From Imperialibacter roseus (lineage in GTDB: Bacteria; Bacteroidota; Bacteroidia; Cytophagales; Cyclobacteriaceae), in NCBI RefSeq assembly GCF_032999765.1, contig NZ_CP136051.1:62001-126000 (forward strand): 64,000 nucleotides of DNA, written 5' to 3'. The position numbers and the translations under genes were made by a program. This document shows, in pieces, positions 18,760-27,780 of the stretch. Position 1 is the stretch's first letter. Each line of letters starts with the position of its first letter. Under the pieces are notes generated by a model, which worked only from the letters and a program-made list of their open reading frames with translations, was not told the origin of the DNA and made no database searches.

Positions 18760-19503
18760 ATGAATAATTTGCAAAGCTGGCATATAAAAATTTTCTTCTG
18801 TTTTTTCGTAAGCACATTTCTGACGTCAGAATATTCTTCTGCTCAATCAGTTAGCACTGATTTGGTGAAAGCAGATTCATTATTTGAACTAAAGAAGTAC
18901 ACAGAGTCATTCGACGAATATCAGCTAGTGTTTGACAAGGGAATGGCATCACCTCAAATGCTGATGAAGATGGCGTTTATCAAAGAAGGGCTCGATGAGT
19001 ACCCCGAGGCACTTTTTTACCTGACGAAGTATTACGATCTCACTCACAATAATCTTGTGCTTAAAAAGATCAATGAAATCGCCGAAAAGCAGGGCTTACT
19101 TGGCTACGACGTGACCGATGCCGACTTTATTATGTCGTGGTACTCGTTGTACTACGATCTCATTCTTACAGTAGTGATGTCGGTGATTTTTGTGCTGCTG
19201 CTTTTGCAAGTTTACCGTTTCCTTAAAAAGAAAGGCTTTTCAACAGGCCTTATGACCTGGCAGTTGGTATTCGGGTTGTTCCTCGCTGTTGTTGTCAATT
19301 ACCCGTTCTCAAAACCGGAGGCTATTATTGTGGAATCAGCCACTTACCTCATGAAAGGCCCTTCTGCAGGTGCTCCTATGCTGGAAATTGTTTCCCAGGG
19401 CCACAAAGTGAAAGTCCTCGATGCGGGCCAAATCTGGACCAAGATTCTCTGGCACGATGCCGAAGTGTATGTGAGGAGTGGGAGCTTGAAGCGGTTGGGG
19501 TGA
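18760..19503 (+). CDS. BatE-like TPR/SH3 membrane protein
   Basis: 247 residues. Signal peptide about 1-28 (ends SSAQS). Tetratricopeptide-like repeat region about 30-110 (ADSLFELKKYTESFDEYQ, EGLDEYPEALFYLTKYY). A membrane segment about 140-162, a second about 168-185, and a C-terminal SH3-like tail (GHKVKVLDAGQIWTKILW). This order resembles BatE-type proteins of Bacteroidota Bat (aerotolerance) operons, but no other bat genes are nearby, so the name is a resemblance only. It starts 99 bases from tRNA-Lys on the opposite strand, so the two are divergently transcribed. Confidence 0.7.
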   Translation: MNNLQSWHIKIFFCFFVSTFLTSEYSSAQSVSTDLVKADSLFELKKYTESFDEYQLVFDKGMASPQMLMKMAFIKEGLDEYPEALFYLTKYYDLTHNNLVLKKINEIAEKQGLLGYDVTDADFIMSWYSLYYDLILTVVMSVIFVLLLLQVYRFLKKKGFSTGLMTWQLVFGLFLAVVVNYPFSKPEAIIVESATYLMKGPSAGAPMLEIVSQGHKVKVLDAGQIWTKILWHDAEVYVRSGSLKRLG

Positions 19504-19667
19504 TTTTCTCTTAAGTATATTTCTTTTGACCGCTGCTTTTGGTCGAAGTAGTTATTTACTCAAGTGTTTGATATTTTGATGAATGCAAAGGGAGGATGGC
19601 TGCCGCTGACCGGCGCCGCAAATCTCTTTCGAACATTGATGAATTTGAATAATTACCGTGATTCTCC

Positions 19668-19895
19668 ATGAAGAAAGCGATCGACTTTGTCGCCTTGCTA
19701 CTGGCGGCTGTGCTAAGTGTTGCAGGTCAACCAGCCCAAGTTAACGCCGGAGAGGCCATTCTACCTGCCGATTGGAACCCCAAACTAGCGGCTGATTTGG
19801 TGATGGCCAACTTAATTAAAGTCACCAGCCAGCTTTTAAGCTCACTACTACTACTAAACAGTCATTTTTTGACTAGCTTATTTTCAGTAGGTTAA
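19668..19895 (+). pseudogene. Probable 5' remnant of an exported-protein gene
   Basis: 75 codons. Residues 1-27 read as a clean signal peptide (MKKAIDFVALLLAAVLSVAG, then VNAGEA), followed by about 25 residues of ordinary mature sequence (LPADWNPKLAADLVMANLIKVTS). The reading frame then turns into low-complexity LLSSLLLLNS and stops. The abrupt change suggests truncation of a larger secreted protein. It might instead be a genuine small exported peptide. I cannot name the parent family. About 270 bases without a gene follow it. Confidence 0.4.
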
Positions 19896-20165
19896 AAAAA
19901 TAACCACCCGGCTCGTAGGTGTCTCACTCGTTGTGGGTGTGGAGTAAACAACCGGGGTGAGATTATGAAGTTTATTTCTTCGAGGGGGTAATTTCCGTGA
20001 TGAGCTTAGGCGTTTTAGGTATAGGTGCAATGAATTTCGCAGGCCACTTTTTAAGTCGCTTCAGCAAAGTTCGGGAAATTTTTATTTGAGAAAGTGAAAT
20101 GGATAAATGCTACGAAACGAAAGTAAGCGGACAAACCAAAAGGCAACATGGCGACTTATCGTTAG

Positions 20166-21380
20166 TTATACAGATGGCGTTTCGTTGTCTGAAACTAACA
20201 ATTCCATCGAGAGCAGCCTCCTGATCATTAGCCTATTCTCCCAAACTGGCTTGCCAACAATGCTGGTGTGACCTAGTTTGGGCAGGAAAGCTTTGACTAC
20301 AGACGCAGCCTCAACTACTGCCATTTGGCTTCCCAGGCAATGATGCATACCATACCCGAAGGAAAGGTGATCGTTCACCTTTCTGTCGATAATTAGTTGA
20401 TCGGGGTTTTCAAAATGGCCTGGATCACGGTTGGCAGACCCAAGGCAAAGAGTGATGGTGCTATTGGCGGGTATTTCAACTCCAGATAGGACTATAGGTT
20501 CGGGATTTGACCTGCCAGTTATCTGCACAGGTGAGTATAGCCTTAATATTTCCCTGACAAAGCGCTCAATACGAGCGTCGCTGTCAAGTTGGTAACATAG
20601 CTCTTTGTCTTCAATTAATGTTTGCAGGCAAATGCTTATCAGGCTGGAGGTTGTTTCAAAAGCAGCAATGAAAAGAAAAATAATGAGCGATACGGGATCA
20701 GCATTAAATTCAGGATTGTCTTCCGCAGCTTTTTTCACAGCAGCAGCCAATCCGGCGGACTCCTTATCAAGACTGCTATAGTAGAGATCGAAAGATGCCC
20801 GAAGGTTTGTTGAGGCAACCTGGATATTCTTTAAATCTTTAAAAGTCAAATAGGGATCGAGAAGTTGAACAAGTCTGAAACCGTCCGCCTGAAGCTCTTC
20901 TCCTAAAGATCTCGGCATGCCAAGCACATCGCAAACCATCCATACTGGCAGCTTCTTGGCAATAAAAGAGACCAAGTCAAATGATGGTGGCATATCTGCC
21001 AGGATTTCATCACAAATCTCAGAAGACTTTGTCGAAAGAAAAGCCTTAGAAGGCCAGTTTTTAGCGAGAACGGAGCGAATAACGCTGTGTATTGGTGGGT
21101 TTTGCTGTATTGGCATTCCCGCCACTGCTTGCTGAATCGAGCGGAAGTCTATGTTTCTGTCCGTGGCATATTGAGTCATTTTATAAACCCATTCCGCCCT
21201 GGCTCCAGTCTGATAATTTTTATCAAAAAGCACATGCTTAACGCCATCATAGTTCATCACTACAAAGTCTCCGGTAGGTGATTCGAATACAGGCGTATGT
21301 GCCAATATATTGGAATATACTGGATAGGGGTTAGTAATAAACCCTGGTTTCGATGGTTGCCAAAGTTTAGTTACGTCCAT
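20166..21380 (-). CDS. Cytochrome P450
   Basis: 404 residues, the usual size of a soluble bacterial P450 without a fused reductase. Heme-binding loop FGYGMHHCLG with the ligand C348, ExxR motif (REILR) about residue 279, and the I-helix acid-alcohol pair in AAFETTS. No membrane anchor. Its start overlaps the end of the upstream acyl carrier protein gene by 14 bases, so the two are translationally coupled. This suggests that the P450 hydroxylates a substrate tethered to that carrier, as known for BioI-type and some natural-product P450s; that link is inference. No ferredoxin or reductase gene is nearby, so electrons must come from elsewhere in the genome. Confidence 0.95.
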   Translation of the reverse strand: MDVTKLWQPSKPGFITNPYPVYSNILAHTPVFESPTGDFVVMNYDGVKHVLFDKNYQTGARAEWVYKMTQYATDRNIDFRSIQQAVAGMPIQQNPPIHSVIRSVLAKNWPSKAFLSTKSSEICDEILADMPPSFDLVSFIAKKLPVWMVCDVLGMPRSLGEELQADGFRLVQLLDPYLTFKDLKNIQVASTNLRASFDLYYSSLDKESAGLAAAVKKAAEDNPEFNADPVSLIIFLFIAAFETTSSLISICLQTLIEDKELCYQLDSDARIERFVREILRLYSPVQITGRSNPEPIVLSGVEIPANSTITLCLGSANRDPGHFENPDQLIIDRKVNDHLSFGYGMHHCLGSQMAVVEAASVVKAFLPKLGHTSIVGKPVWENRLMIRRLLSMELLVSDNETPSV

Positions 21381-21618
21381 TTATCAATTCGTAAACATGC
21401 TCAGTAAAGGAAGAAACAGTGGGGTTGTTGTAGAGACTCAAAGGGTCAATGTCAATTTTATAGTGCTCCTCAACATCTCCGAGTAAGAAAATTGAATTCA
21501 CCGAATCCAGCCCCAGATCATTAAATGCCACAGCATCATCAATCGTGGTGACTTCTTTGCCAATTTCCTTCGCAATAAGTCTTTTGATGAAGTCAGCTAT
21601 TTCAGATTGGCTTGTCAT
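21367..21618 (-). CDS. Stand-alone acyl carrier protein
   Basis: 83 residues, standard length. The phosphopantetheine site is S39 in LGLDSVNS, with the acidic helix II after it (FLLGDVEEHYKIDIDP). This is not the housekeeping ACP context: no fab genes are nearby. It is the first gene of a two-gene unit with the P450, overlapping it by 14 bases, and is divergent from an MBOAT acyltransferase gene 236 bases away. It probably carries a dedicated fatty acyl or aminoacyl group. Loading and release enzymes are not in the window. Confidence 0.93.
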   Translation of the reverse strand: MTSQSEIADFIKRLIAKEIGKEVTTIDDAVAFNDLGLDSVNSIFLLGDVEEHYKIDIDPLSLYNNPTVSSFTEHVYELINGRN

Positions 21619-21854
21619 ACTAGGAAGTCATGAATAGGTGTAAAGTCTATGGTGGGAAATATAATTTTGGAATTATTGGGCGTTTCGTGACGCAGTCGTC
21701 ATGGAATATTTGAATTTATAAGTATTTATGGAGATTCAATAACAGTCAAACTAAAAACCTGTTAATTTACCCCTCAGGTATAGAAATATTTGCAAAACTT
21801 ACTTTTCGCAAAGGAGACAATTGAAATTTATGTTGTTGATGTTACATGTATTGA
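21619..21854. promoter_or_regulatory. Divergent promoter region, ACP-P450 versus MBOAT-SGNH
   Basis: 236 AT-rich bases between the two head-to-head gene pairs. It must contain both promoters. I found no clear palindrome or TAnnTTTG box. A shared control region is plausible from the layout only. Confidence 0.4.
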
Positions 21855-23297
21855 ATGCTTTTTAATAGTATCTTCTACGGGGTCTTTCTGGTTCTGTTAC
21901 TTGTGCTATATTACTTTACTCCAAAATCCTGGAGGTGGATACTGCTTTTAGCTTCAAGCGTATACTTTTACACGACCTGGAATCCATTCTTTCTAATTGT
22001 AGTAGGAGTATCAATCCTGATAGATTACATCTGCGGGCTTGCGATTTACAGCTCAAAGCTACAATGGCAGAGAAAGGCCTTATTTTGGTCGAGCATAGTT
22101 TCCAATATTGGCCTCCTTTTCTTTTTCAAATACCACAATTTCTTTGCTGAGAATATAAATACCGTGTTCAGTGCATTGAACATGGCAATTTCTATTCCCA
22201 AAAATTCGCTTCCGTTTCCAATAGGTATCAGCTTTTATACCTTTCAGACCTTAAGCCACACAATTGATGTCTACAAAGGCTTCAGAAAGCCGGAGCGAAA
22301 TTTAGGAGTGTTTTCTCTCTACGTATTGTTTTTCCCACAGATTTTAGCGGGCCCAATCGAAAGATCGAAGAATCTTTTGCCACAGTTGAATAACCTAAGT
22401 CTTCTAAGTTCTGAGAACGCCACCGCTGGCGCACGGCTCATCCTTTGGGGGCTATTCAAAAAAATGGTAGTTGGAGACCGGATTGGGGAGCTGGTGGATT
22501 TGGTTTATGGGAGTCCTGAGACGTACAAGGGATTGCCGCTCATAATTGGCTCATGTCTTTTTTCTGTTCAGATTTTTTGCGACTTCTCGGGATATAGCGA
22601 CATAGCAATTGGCTCGGCACGGCTTTTTGGTGTGAAGCTCTCGAAGAATTTTGACAATAGAATATATTTTGCCAATTCGAAAGCAAATTTTTGGAAAGGG
22701 TGGCATATTACACTTAGTGATTGGTTCAGAGATTATCTCTTCTTTGCTGTACTAGGGAAAGGAAGAACACAAACTCGTTTTTATTTAAGTCTTCTGTTTG
22801 TATTTTTTATAACTGGTTTGTGGCACGGAGCAAATTGGGGCTTCGTGATTTGGGGTTTGGTGAATGGTGTTTGGGTGTTGATTGAAAGGTTGACGCTTAA
22901 ATGGAGGTTTCGTCAGTTTGAAAAAACTGGTCTTCTACGGTTTCCCAAGGTGTTTAATCTTATATGCATCACCTTCATTTTCTTGTCAAACGCTGTTACT
23001 GCTATGTGGTTTAAAGCAGAATCATGGAGTAAGGGCCTGGATATTTTACGGTTCAGCTTCGATTGGAGAGAACATAGCCAACTAGTCTTTCCAAGAAGTG
23101 TCATCCAAGACATACTTTTGTGTGGTATAGTTTTTTTCCTTATGGATTTGATCAACAGACAGATGAAGGCAGAGGCTTTCAGCGAATGGGTTGGTAAACA
23201 TAAGTTATTTGTTCGTTGGGTAGTTTACGTGATATTGATTGAAGCAATTCTGAATTTTGGTATTTCAGGAGTTGATTTTTATTATTTCCAGTTCTAG
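21855..23297 (+). CDS. MBOAT-family O-acyltransferase (AlgI-like)
   Basis: 480 residues, about 10-12 membrane segments. Family motifs include PIGISFYTFQTLSHTIDVYKG, FFPQILAGPIER, FCDFSGYSDIAIG, NFWKGWHITLSDWFRDYLF and GLWHGANWGF, whose H324 is the conserved catalytic histidine. AlgI/DltB-type members move an acyl group, usually acetyl, across or onto extracellular glycans. The next gene encodes an SGNH-like protein, the usual partner (compare AlgI with AlgJ/AlgX). The divergent ACP-P450 pair raises the possibility that the acyl donor is not simple acetyl. The ATG at 21855 is preceded by in-frame stops. Confidence 0.92.
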   Translation: MLFNSIFYGVFLVLLLVLYYFTPKSWRWILLLASSVYFYTTWNPFFLIVVGVSILIDYICGLAIYSSKLQWQRKALFWSSIVSNIGLLFFFKYHNFFAENINTVFSALNMAISIPKNSLPFPIGISFYTFQTLSHTIDVYKGFRKPERNLGVFSLYVLFFPQILAGPIERSKNLLPQLNNLSLLSSENATAGARLILWGLFKKMVVGDRIGELVDLVYGSPETYKGLPLIIGSCLFSVQIFCDFSGYSDIAIGSARLFGVKLSKNFDNRIYFANSKANFWKGWHITLSDWFRDYLFFAVLGKGRTQTRFYLSLLFVFFITGLWHGANWGFVIWGLVNGVWVLIERLTLKWRFRQFEKTGLLRFPKVFNLICITFIFLSNAVTAMWFKAESWSKGLDILRFSFDWREHSQLVFPRSVIQDILLCGIVFFLMDLINRQMKAEAFSEWVGKHKLFVRWVVYVILIEAILNFGISGVDFYYFQF

Positions 23298-23298
23298 C

Positions 23299-24252
23299 AT
23301 GAGAAAGTTAACTATTAAGGCTATCATTTTGATTTTACTTTTGGTCATTATTCGCCAAAGCTTCGACGCTATTTTGCCGGTTGCTGATATGCAAACAGAA
23401 GCAACCAAAAAGCTACAGGCAATTAGTATAGATTCGGATTGCAATATGGTTTTCGTTGGATCTAGTCGCTTCCTGAGAGGAATTATACCCTCTGTTATAG
23501 ATTCGATATTGTTGGAGTATCAAACCAAAAGTATCAACCTTGGGTTGAAGAGCTTTACATTTCCATATATTCGAGACTTTCTGGTGGAAACCCGATTTGA
23601 AAAACATGTTGAATATATTGTGATTGAACTGAATGGGCCAAGGCTCGATTTCGAGAACAAATGGCCGTGGGTCGAGTTTGTCCTCGATGAGGTCGACGAG
23701 AAGCCAACTCGGGAAATTAGGTTAATTTTGGCGGAGGCGGTGGAAAAGCTACCGGAAATGTTAAACGTAAGAGCAAATTTGTTGGCGCTTTTCGCCATAG
23801 GAAGCCTGCCGCCTGATTTCGGACAAGATGGCTACATGCCTTACAGTGAACACCAGGGAAATGATATGGAGCAATCACTATTGAGTACCTCGCAGTTAAC
23901 TACAGAACTATATTTATTACATGAGCTTCCAAGTCACATCCACAGCTATGATTTGGAGCGGCTTATTGCCTACTTTGAAGCAAGAGAAATAAGATTGATT
24001 TTCCTTCTTCCACCTCTTGTGAAAAATGAATTGGAAGCTTCCTTTGTTTCTGGGGCGTTTTACAGTCTTGGTGAGCAGTCCCGATTGAATCTTTATTCTG
24101 ATCGCTACGCTAAATTATTGATGGATAGTACCAAACGTTTGAATTATTACCACTTCAACAACGACGGGGCAATTATTTATTCCGAAATCCTGGGGGAAAA
24201 ACTGAATGAGCACCTCTCTAAATGGCCGGATCATAAAAAGCGGGACAATTAG
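23299..24252 (+). CDS. SGNH-hydrolase-like partner of the MBOAT acyltransferase
   Basis: 317 residues from the ATG one base after the MBOAT stop; the frame is open 14 codons further upstream, inside the MBOAT gene, but this ATG is the natural start. Residues 1-20 are one hydrophobic anchor (KAIILILLLVIIRQ). FVGSSRFLRGI (about residues 50-60) is the GDS-like block, and the C-terminal YYHFNNDGAIIYSE matches the last SGNH block in place and style. Such proteins finish acyl transfer to a glycan in the periplasm. Similarity is loose, so function is inferred from fold signature plus position. Confidence 0.75.
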   Translation: MRKLTIKAIILILLLVIIRQSFDAILPVADMQTEATKKLQAISIDSDCNMVFVGSSRFLRGIIPSVIDSILLEYQTKSINLGLKSFTFPYIRDFLVETRFEKHVEYIVIELNGPRLDFENKWPWVEFVLDEVDEKPTREIRLILAEAVEKLPEMLNVRANLLALFAIGSLPPDFGQDGYMPYSEHQGNDMEQSLLSTSQLTTELYLLHELPSHIHSYDLERLIAYFEAREIRLIFLLPPLVKNELEASFVSGAFYSLGEQSRLNLYSDRYAKLLMDSTKRLNYYHFNNDGAIIYSEILGEKLNEHLSKWPDHKKRDN

Positions 24253-24425
24253 CCAATACCCGTCAAGGTTAAAATTGACACAGCTTGGCTGCTTGGTTTC
24301 TTCTCTTCCAACCATCCTATAAAAACCTTCTTGAGATTCCAACTATTTAAAATAACTTATACCTGATTTTGTGCGGCAGGTAAGGAGGGTGTAAATTAAA
24401 CCAAACTTAATGTACTCAATTTTTT

Positions 24426-27400
24426 ATGAGAGCCTACCTACTACTATTCCTTTGTTTTCTTTTTGTCTCGTCCTGTCAGGAAAATAAAAAAGAAGAGCCC
24501 TACGATCCCGACTCCTTCATTGACCCAGAGCTTTTTAAAGACCACATTCGGGTGACTGATTTCCAAACCGCTGAGGAAGAAATGAAAGGCTTTCACCTGC
24601 CTCCTGGGTTTGAAATCAATCTCTATGCTTCTGAACCCGATATCACCAAGCCCATCAACATGGAGTTTGACGACCGTGGCAGGCTGTGGGTGACCCACTC
24701 CATAGAGTATCCCAATGAGGCTTCTACTGGCTCGGGTCAGGACAAAATAACGATTCTCGAAGATACCAATGGCGATGGGAAGGCAGATAAATTCACTGAT
24801 TTTGCGAGCGACCTCAATATCCCCATTGGTATTATGCCGGTAAAAGGTGGGGCTATTGCCTATAGCATTCCCAATATCTACTATTTCGAAGACAAAGACG
24901 GAGATGACAAGTATGACGAAAAGAGAGTACTTGTTGGACCGTTTGATCATGTGGATACTCATGGCATGATCAACAATTTCTTTCGGGCACCTGACGGCTG
25001 GATCCACTCCTCCCATGGTTTTCGAAATGCCTCTAAAGTATCTGGCGCTGACAACGATTCAATAAGCATGACCTCCGGCAATACCTTCCGCTTTCGTATC
25101 GATGGCAGCCGGGTAGAGCAAACTACTTTCGGCCGGGTCAACCCTTTTGGGTTTGCTGTGGATGATCTTGGCTACGTCTACTCTGCCGACTGCCACACCA
25201 TGCCCATTTACCAGATCATCAGTCAGGGTGATTATCCACACTTTGGCAAAAAGCCGCCCGGCCTCGGTTTTGGACCACAGATGATGAACTACCAGATTGG
25301 TTCCACTGCCCTTTCCGGACTGGACTACTACAACGGAGAGGCTTTCCCTGAGGAATACAGAAACAGCTTCTACTCCGGCGATGTGGTAGCCTGCCGGGTG
25401 AGTCGTAATACGATTACCTACAGCGGATCGACGCCAGTAGCGACGCTTCAAAAAGACTTTTTGGTGAGCGAAGATCCGTGGTTTCGTCCCGTGGACGTAA
25501 AAATTGGGCCGGATGGTGCCCTTTATATCGCAGATTTTTATAACCGTATCATTGGTCACTATGAGGTGCCATTAGATCACCCTGGCCGGGACAGGAAAAG
25601 TGGTCGCATCTGGAGAATTACTTACAAAGGGGAGACAACCGATCAGGTGGATTGGTCAAAAGCAAGCCTTGACGAGCTGATCAAAGGTCTTAGCCAGAGT
25701 ACTTTTTCGCAGCGGATGATGGCGTCGAACCGACTGGTAGACTACAAGGCTGATGAGGCGGCGCAGCCGCTAAAAGCACTTTTGTCGGATGGTAAAGCTT
25801 CTTCCAAGCAGAAAGTCCATGCCATGTGGGCGCTAAAGAGGCTTGAAGCGCTGTCGGACACAGAGTTAAAAAGTGCTGCTACAGGAAGCGATCAGGAGGT
25901 CAGAGTGCATGCCTACCGTATACTGACAGAATATGAATCGTTGAATGACGAAATGAGAAGCCTGGCATTGGATGGGTTAAAACATAGCGATCCTCATACG
26001 CAGAGAGCTGCGGCAGATGTATTCGTGAGACATCATCATGCCGCCAGCATCAAACCGCTTGTAACGGCCGCTTTAGCAGTACCCTCGACCGACACGCACC
26101 TTCATTACACTTTAATGATTGGCCTGCGTGATCATTTCAAAAATCCAGAGATTCTCACTTCTACAGTGCCACAGACATGGAACGAAGCAGAAACAAAAGT
26201 CCTGATGGACGCCATGACCGACGTGCCTTCTGCCATCGCCTCGGGTTTTATCTACGACAACATAAAGAAGTACGATGCTCCACACGACCGCATGGTGGTG
26301 TATCTGCAGCACGTAGGGCGTTTCATTCCGGAAGCACAGCTTACTTCGGCGATTGATTTTATTAAAGAGAAATTCAAAGGCGATGCGGCCGGGCAATATA
26401 CGTTGTACAACACGATCCAAACTGGTATCGGTCAGAGAGGCGGCACTGCTAATGCCAAACAGATGACCGACTGGGCGACAAGCTTTGCCGGTGACTTCCT
26501 GAAGAATCTGGAGACAAAACCTCAATTGGTGGCTGACCAACCGTCTGCCCATGCTGATGAGGAGTATGAGTACTTTGAAGAGATTTCTCAGCGCCAGGTG
26601 TTTGCTGCTAACATCGCTAGTCAAAATAAACTGACGAGCTATGAACAAGGGCTTCAAGATCTGTTGAATGCGTCATGGGCAAAAAGTAGGCCCAGGGCGG
26701 CTGCGGCCAAAGCATTACTGGACATCAATGGCAAAGGAAATATTGATATGGTAGAAGCCAAATTAATTAGCGCTGAGGAAGAGCCTGCTTTCCGGGAAGA
26801 GCTGGCCAGAACAATAGGTACTTCATCTTATGCCGGTGTAAGGCCGTTGCTGAATAAATCGCTGAAAGATGCACCCAGCGGATTGCAGGTGGCTATCGTA
26901 TCGGTGTTTGTGAACTCAGCCGAAGGAAGAGCCAGCTTGCTGAAAGCAGCGAAGGATGGCTTCATCCCGCCCCGGATACTCATCGACAGAAGAGTGAACG
27001 AACAACTACTGCCAAAGCTGACTGCTACGCAGAGAAAAGAATACGATACATTAACTGCTGGTTTGGAGTCTGTGCTGGAGGAAAGACAAAAATTGATCGA
27101 TGCGAGGTTGGCCAGGTTTGATCCTAAGCCTGATGTGGAGCTGGGTAAGGCGGTATTCATGAACAACTGTAACGTCTGCCATCAAATCAACAACGATGGA
27201 GGCGTGATTGGGCCGCAACTCGATGGCATTGGCAACTGGGGCAGGAGAGCATTGGCAGAAAAGATTCTGGATCCGAACAGGAACATTTCGCAGGCATTCA
27301 AAACGTACACAGTTACCTTGAATGACGGCAAAGTGTTGAGCGGCTTGTTCAGGCGGAACGAAGGCGAGCTGGAGGTGTATGCTAACGCAGCCGGCCAAGA

Positions 27401-27533
27401 GTTTACGGTAAGCAAAACCGATATCAAGGAGAAAAAGGCATCGCAATACACACTGATGCCCGACGCCTTCGGTGAGTCCATCAGCGAAACAGACTTTGAT
27501 GCGCTGCTTGGTTATTTGCTTACCCAGAAGTAA
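24426..27533 (+). CDS. PVC-type dehydrogenase with HEAT repeats and heme-binding domain
   Basis: 1035 residues. Lipoprotein signal with FVSSCQEN. Residues about 45-410 form the sorbosone-dehydrogenase-like propeller (MEFDDRGRLWVTHSIEYPN, ILEDTNGDGKADKF, IGPDGALYIADFYN). HEAT-type helical repeats occupy about 420-890. A C-terminal cytochrome c of the Planctomycetes/Bacteroidota heme-binding type has CNVCH at 915-919 (IGPQLDGIGNWG, ISQAFKTYTVTLNDG). Paralogue of the protein at 14609-17194 but longer. It probably oxidises sugars in the periplasm. It is followed 247 bases later by a VCBS-repeat gene on the same strand, with two hairpins between. Confidence 0.87.
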   Translation: MRAYLLLFLCFLFVSSCQENKKEEPYDPDSFIDPELFKDHIRVTDFQTAEEEMKGFHLPPGFEINLYASEPDITKPINMEFDDRGRLWVTHSIEYPNEASTGSGQDKITILEDTNGDGKADKFTDFASDLNIPIGIMPVKGGAIAYSIPNIYYFEDKDGDDKYDEKRVLVGPFDHVDTHGMINNFFRAPDGWIHSSHGFRNASKVSGADNDSISMTSGNTFRFRIDGSRVEQTTFGRVNPFGFAVDDLGYVYSADCHTMPIYQIISQGDYPHFGKKPPGLGFGPQMMNYQIGSTALSGLDYYNGEAFPEEYRNSFYSGDVVACRVSRNTITYSGSTPVATLQKDFLVSEDPWFRPVDVKIGPDGALYIADFYNRIIGHYEVPLDHPGRDRKSGRIWRITYKGETTDQVDWSKASLDELIKGLSQSTFSQRMMASNRLVDYKADEAAQPLKALLSDGKASSKQKVHAMWALKRLEALSDTELKSAATGSDQEVRVHAYRILTEYESLNDEMRSLALDGLKHSDPHTQRAAADVFVRHHHAASIKPLVTAALAVPSTDTHLHYTLMIGLRDHFKNPEILTSTVPQTWNEAETKVLMDAMTDVPSAIASGFIYDNIKKYDAPHDRMVVYLQHVGRFIPEAQLTSAIDFIKEKFKGDAAGQYTLYNTIQTGIGQRGGTANAKQMTDWATSFAGDFLKNLETKPQLVADQPSAHADEEYEYFEEISQRQVFAANIASQNKLTSYEQGLQDLLNASWAKSRPRAAAAKALLDINGKGNIDMVEAKLISAEEEPAFREELARTIGTSSYAGVRPLLNKSLKDAPSGLQVAIVSVFVNSAEGRASLLKAAKDGFIPPRILIDRRVNEQLLPKLTATQRKEYDTLTAGLESVLEERQKLIDARLARFDPKPDVELGKAVFMNNCNVCHQINNDGGVIGPQLDGIGNWGRRALAEKILDPNRNISQAFKTYTVTLNDGKVLSGLFRRNEGELEVYANAAGQEFTVSKTDIKEKKASQYTLMPDAFGESISETDFDALLGYLLTQK

Positions 27534-27546
27534 GGCAATTGTGTTT

Positions 27547-27568
27547 AGGTCTGTCAGGGGACAGACCT
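27547..27568. repeat. Short palindromic repeat, copy 1 of the GTCTGTC-type family
   Basis: Perfect 9-bp arms AGGTCTGTC / GACAGACCT around AGGG, 13 bases after the dehydrogenase stop codon. Related hairpins occur at 29768-29782, 29820-29839 and 30644-30663. Confidence 0.7.
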
Positions 27569-27701
27569 CGGTTAGCAGCAAATGAGACTCGATTGTATAA
27601 TTAATCTTAAGGATGAATCGAGCCCTTCCAGGAGGGTAGGTGAAGAATTGGTGGGCCGATGCGCATAAAGGCCAGTGCGTTTAATTCTTCAAAGACTTTT
27701 G

Positions 27702-27728
27702 CCTACTTTTTGTCTTTTAAAAAGTAGG
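27702..27728. repeat. Intergenic hairpin with 10-bp arms
   Basis: CCTACTTTTT / AAAAAGTAGG with a 7-base loop, 53 bases before the VCBS gene. Arms and sequence unlike the other hairpins here. It could terminate read-through from the upstream gene or be a dispersed repeat; I cannot tell. Confidence 0.55.
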
Positions 27729-27780
27729 AGCCCACCCGGCTTGAGGGTGATCATTCTTATAGAACGAAACTATTGATGAT

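Noticed and set aside
19500-19560. Imperfect hairpin TTGACC...GGTCGAA after the BatE-like gene
   Set aside because: One mismatch, no T-run; weak as a terminator.
23257-23298. Upstream start for the SGNH-like protein inside the MBOAT gene
   Set aside because: The ATG one base after the MBOAT stop gives a normal N-terminal anchor.
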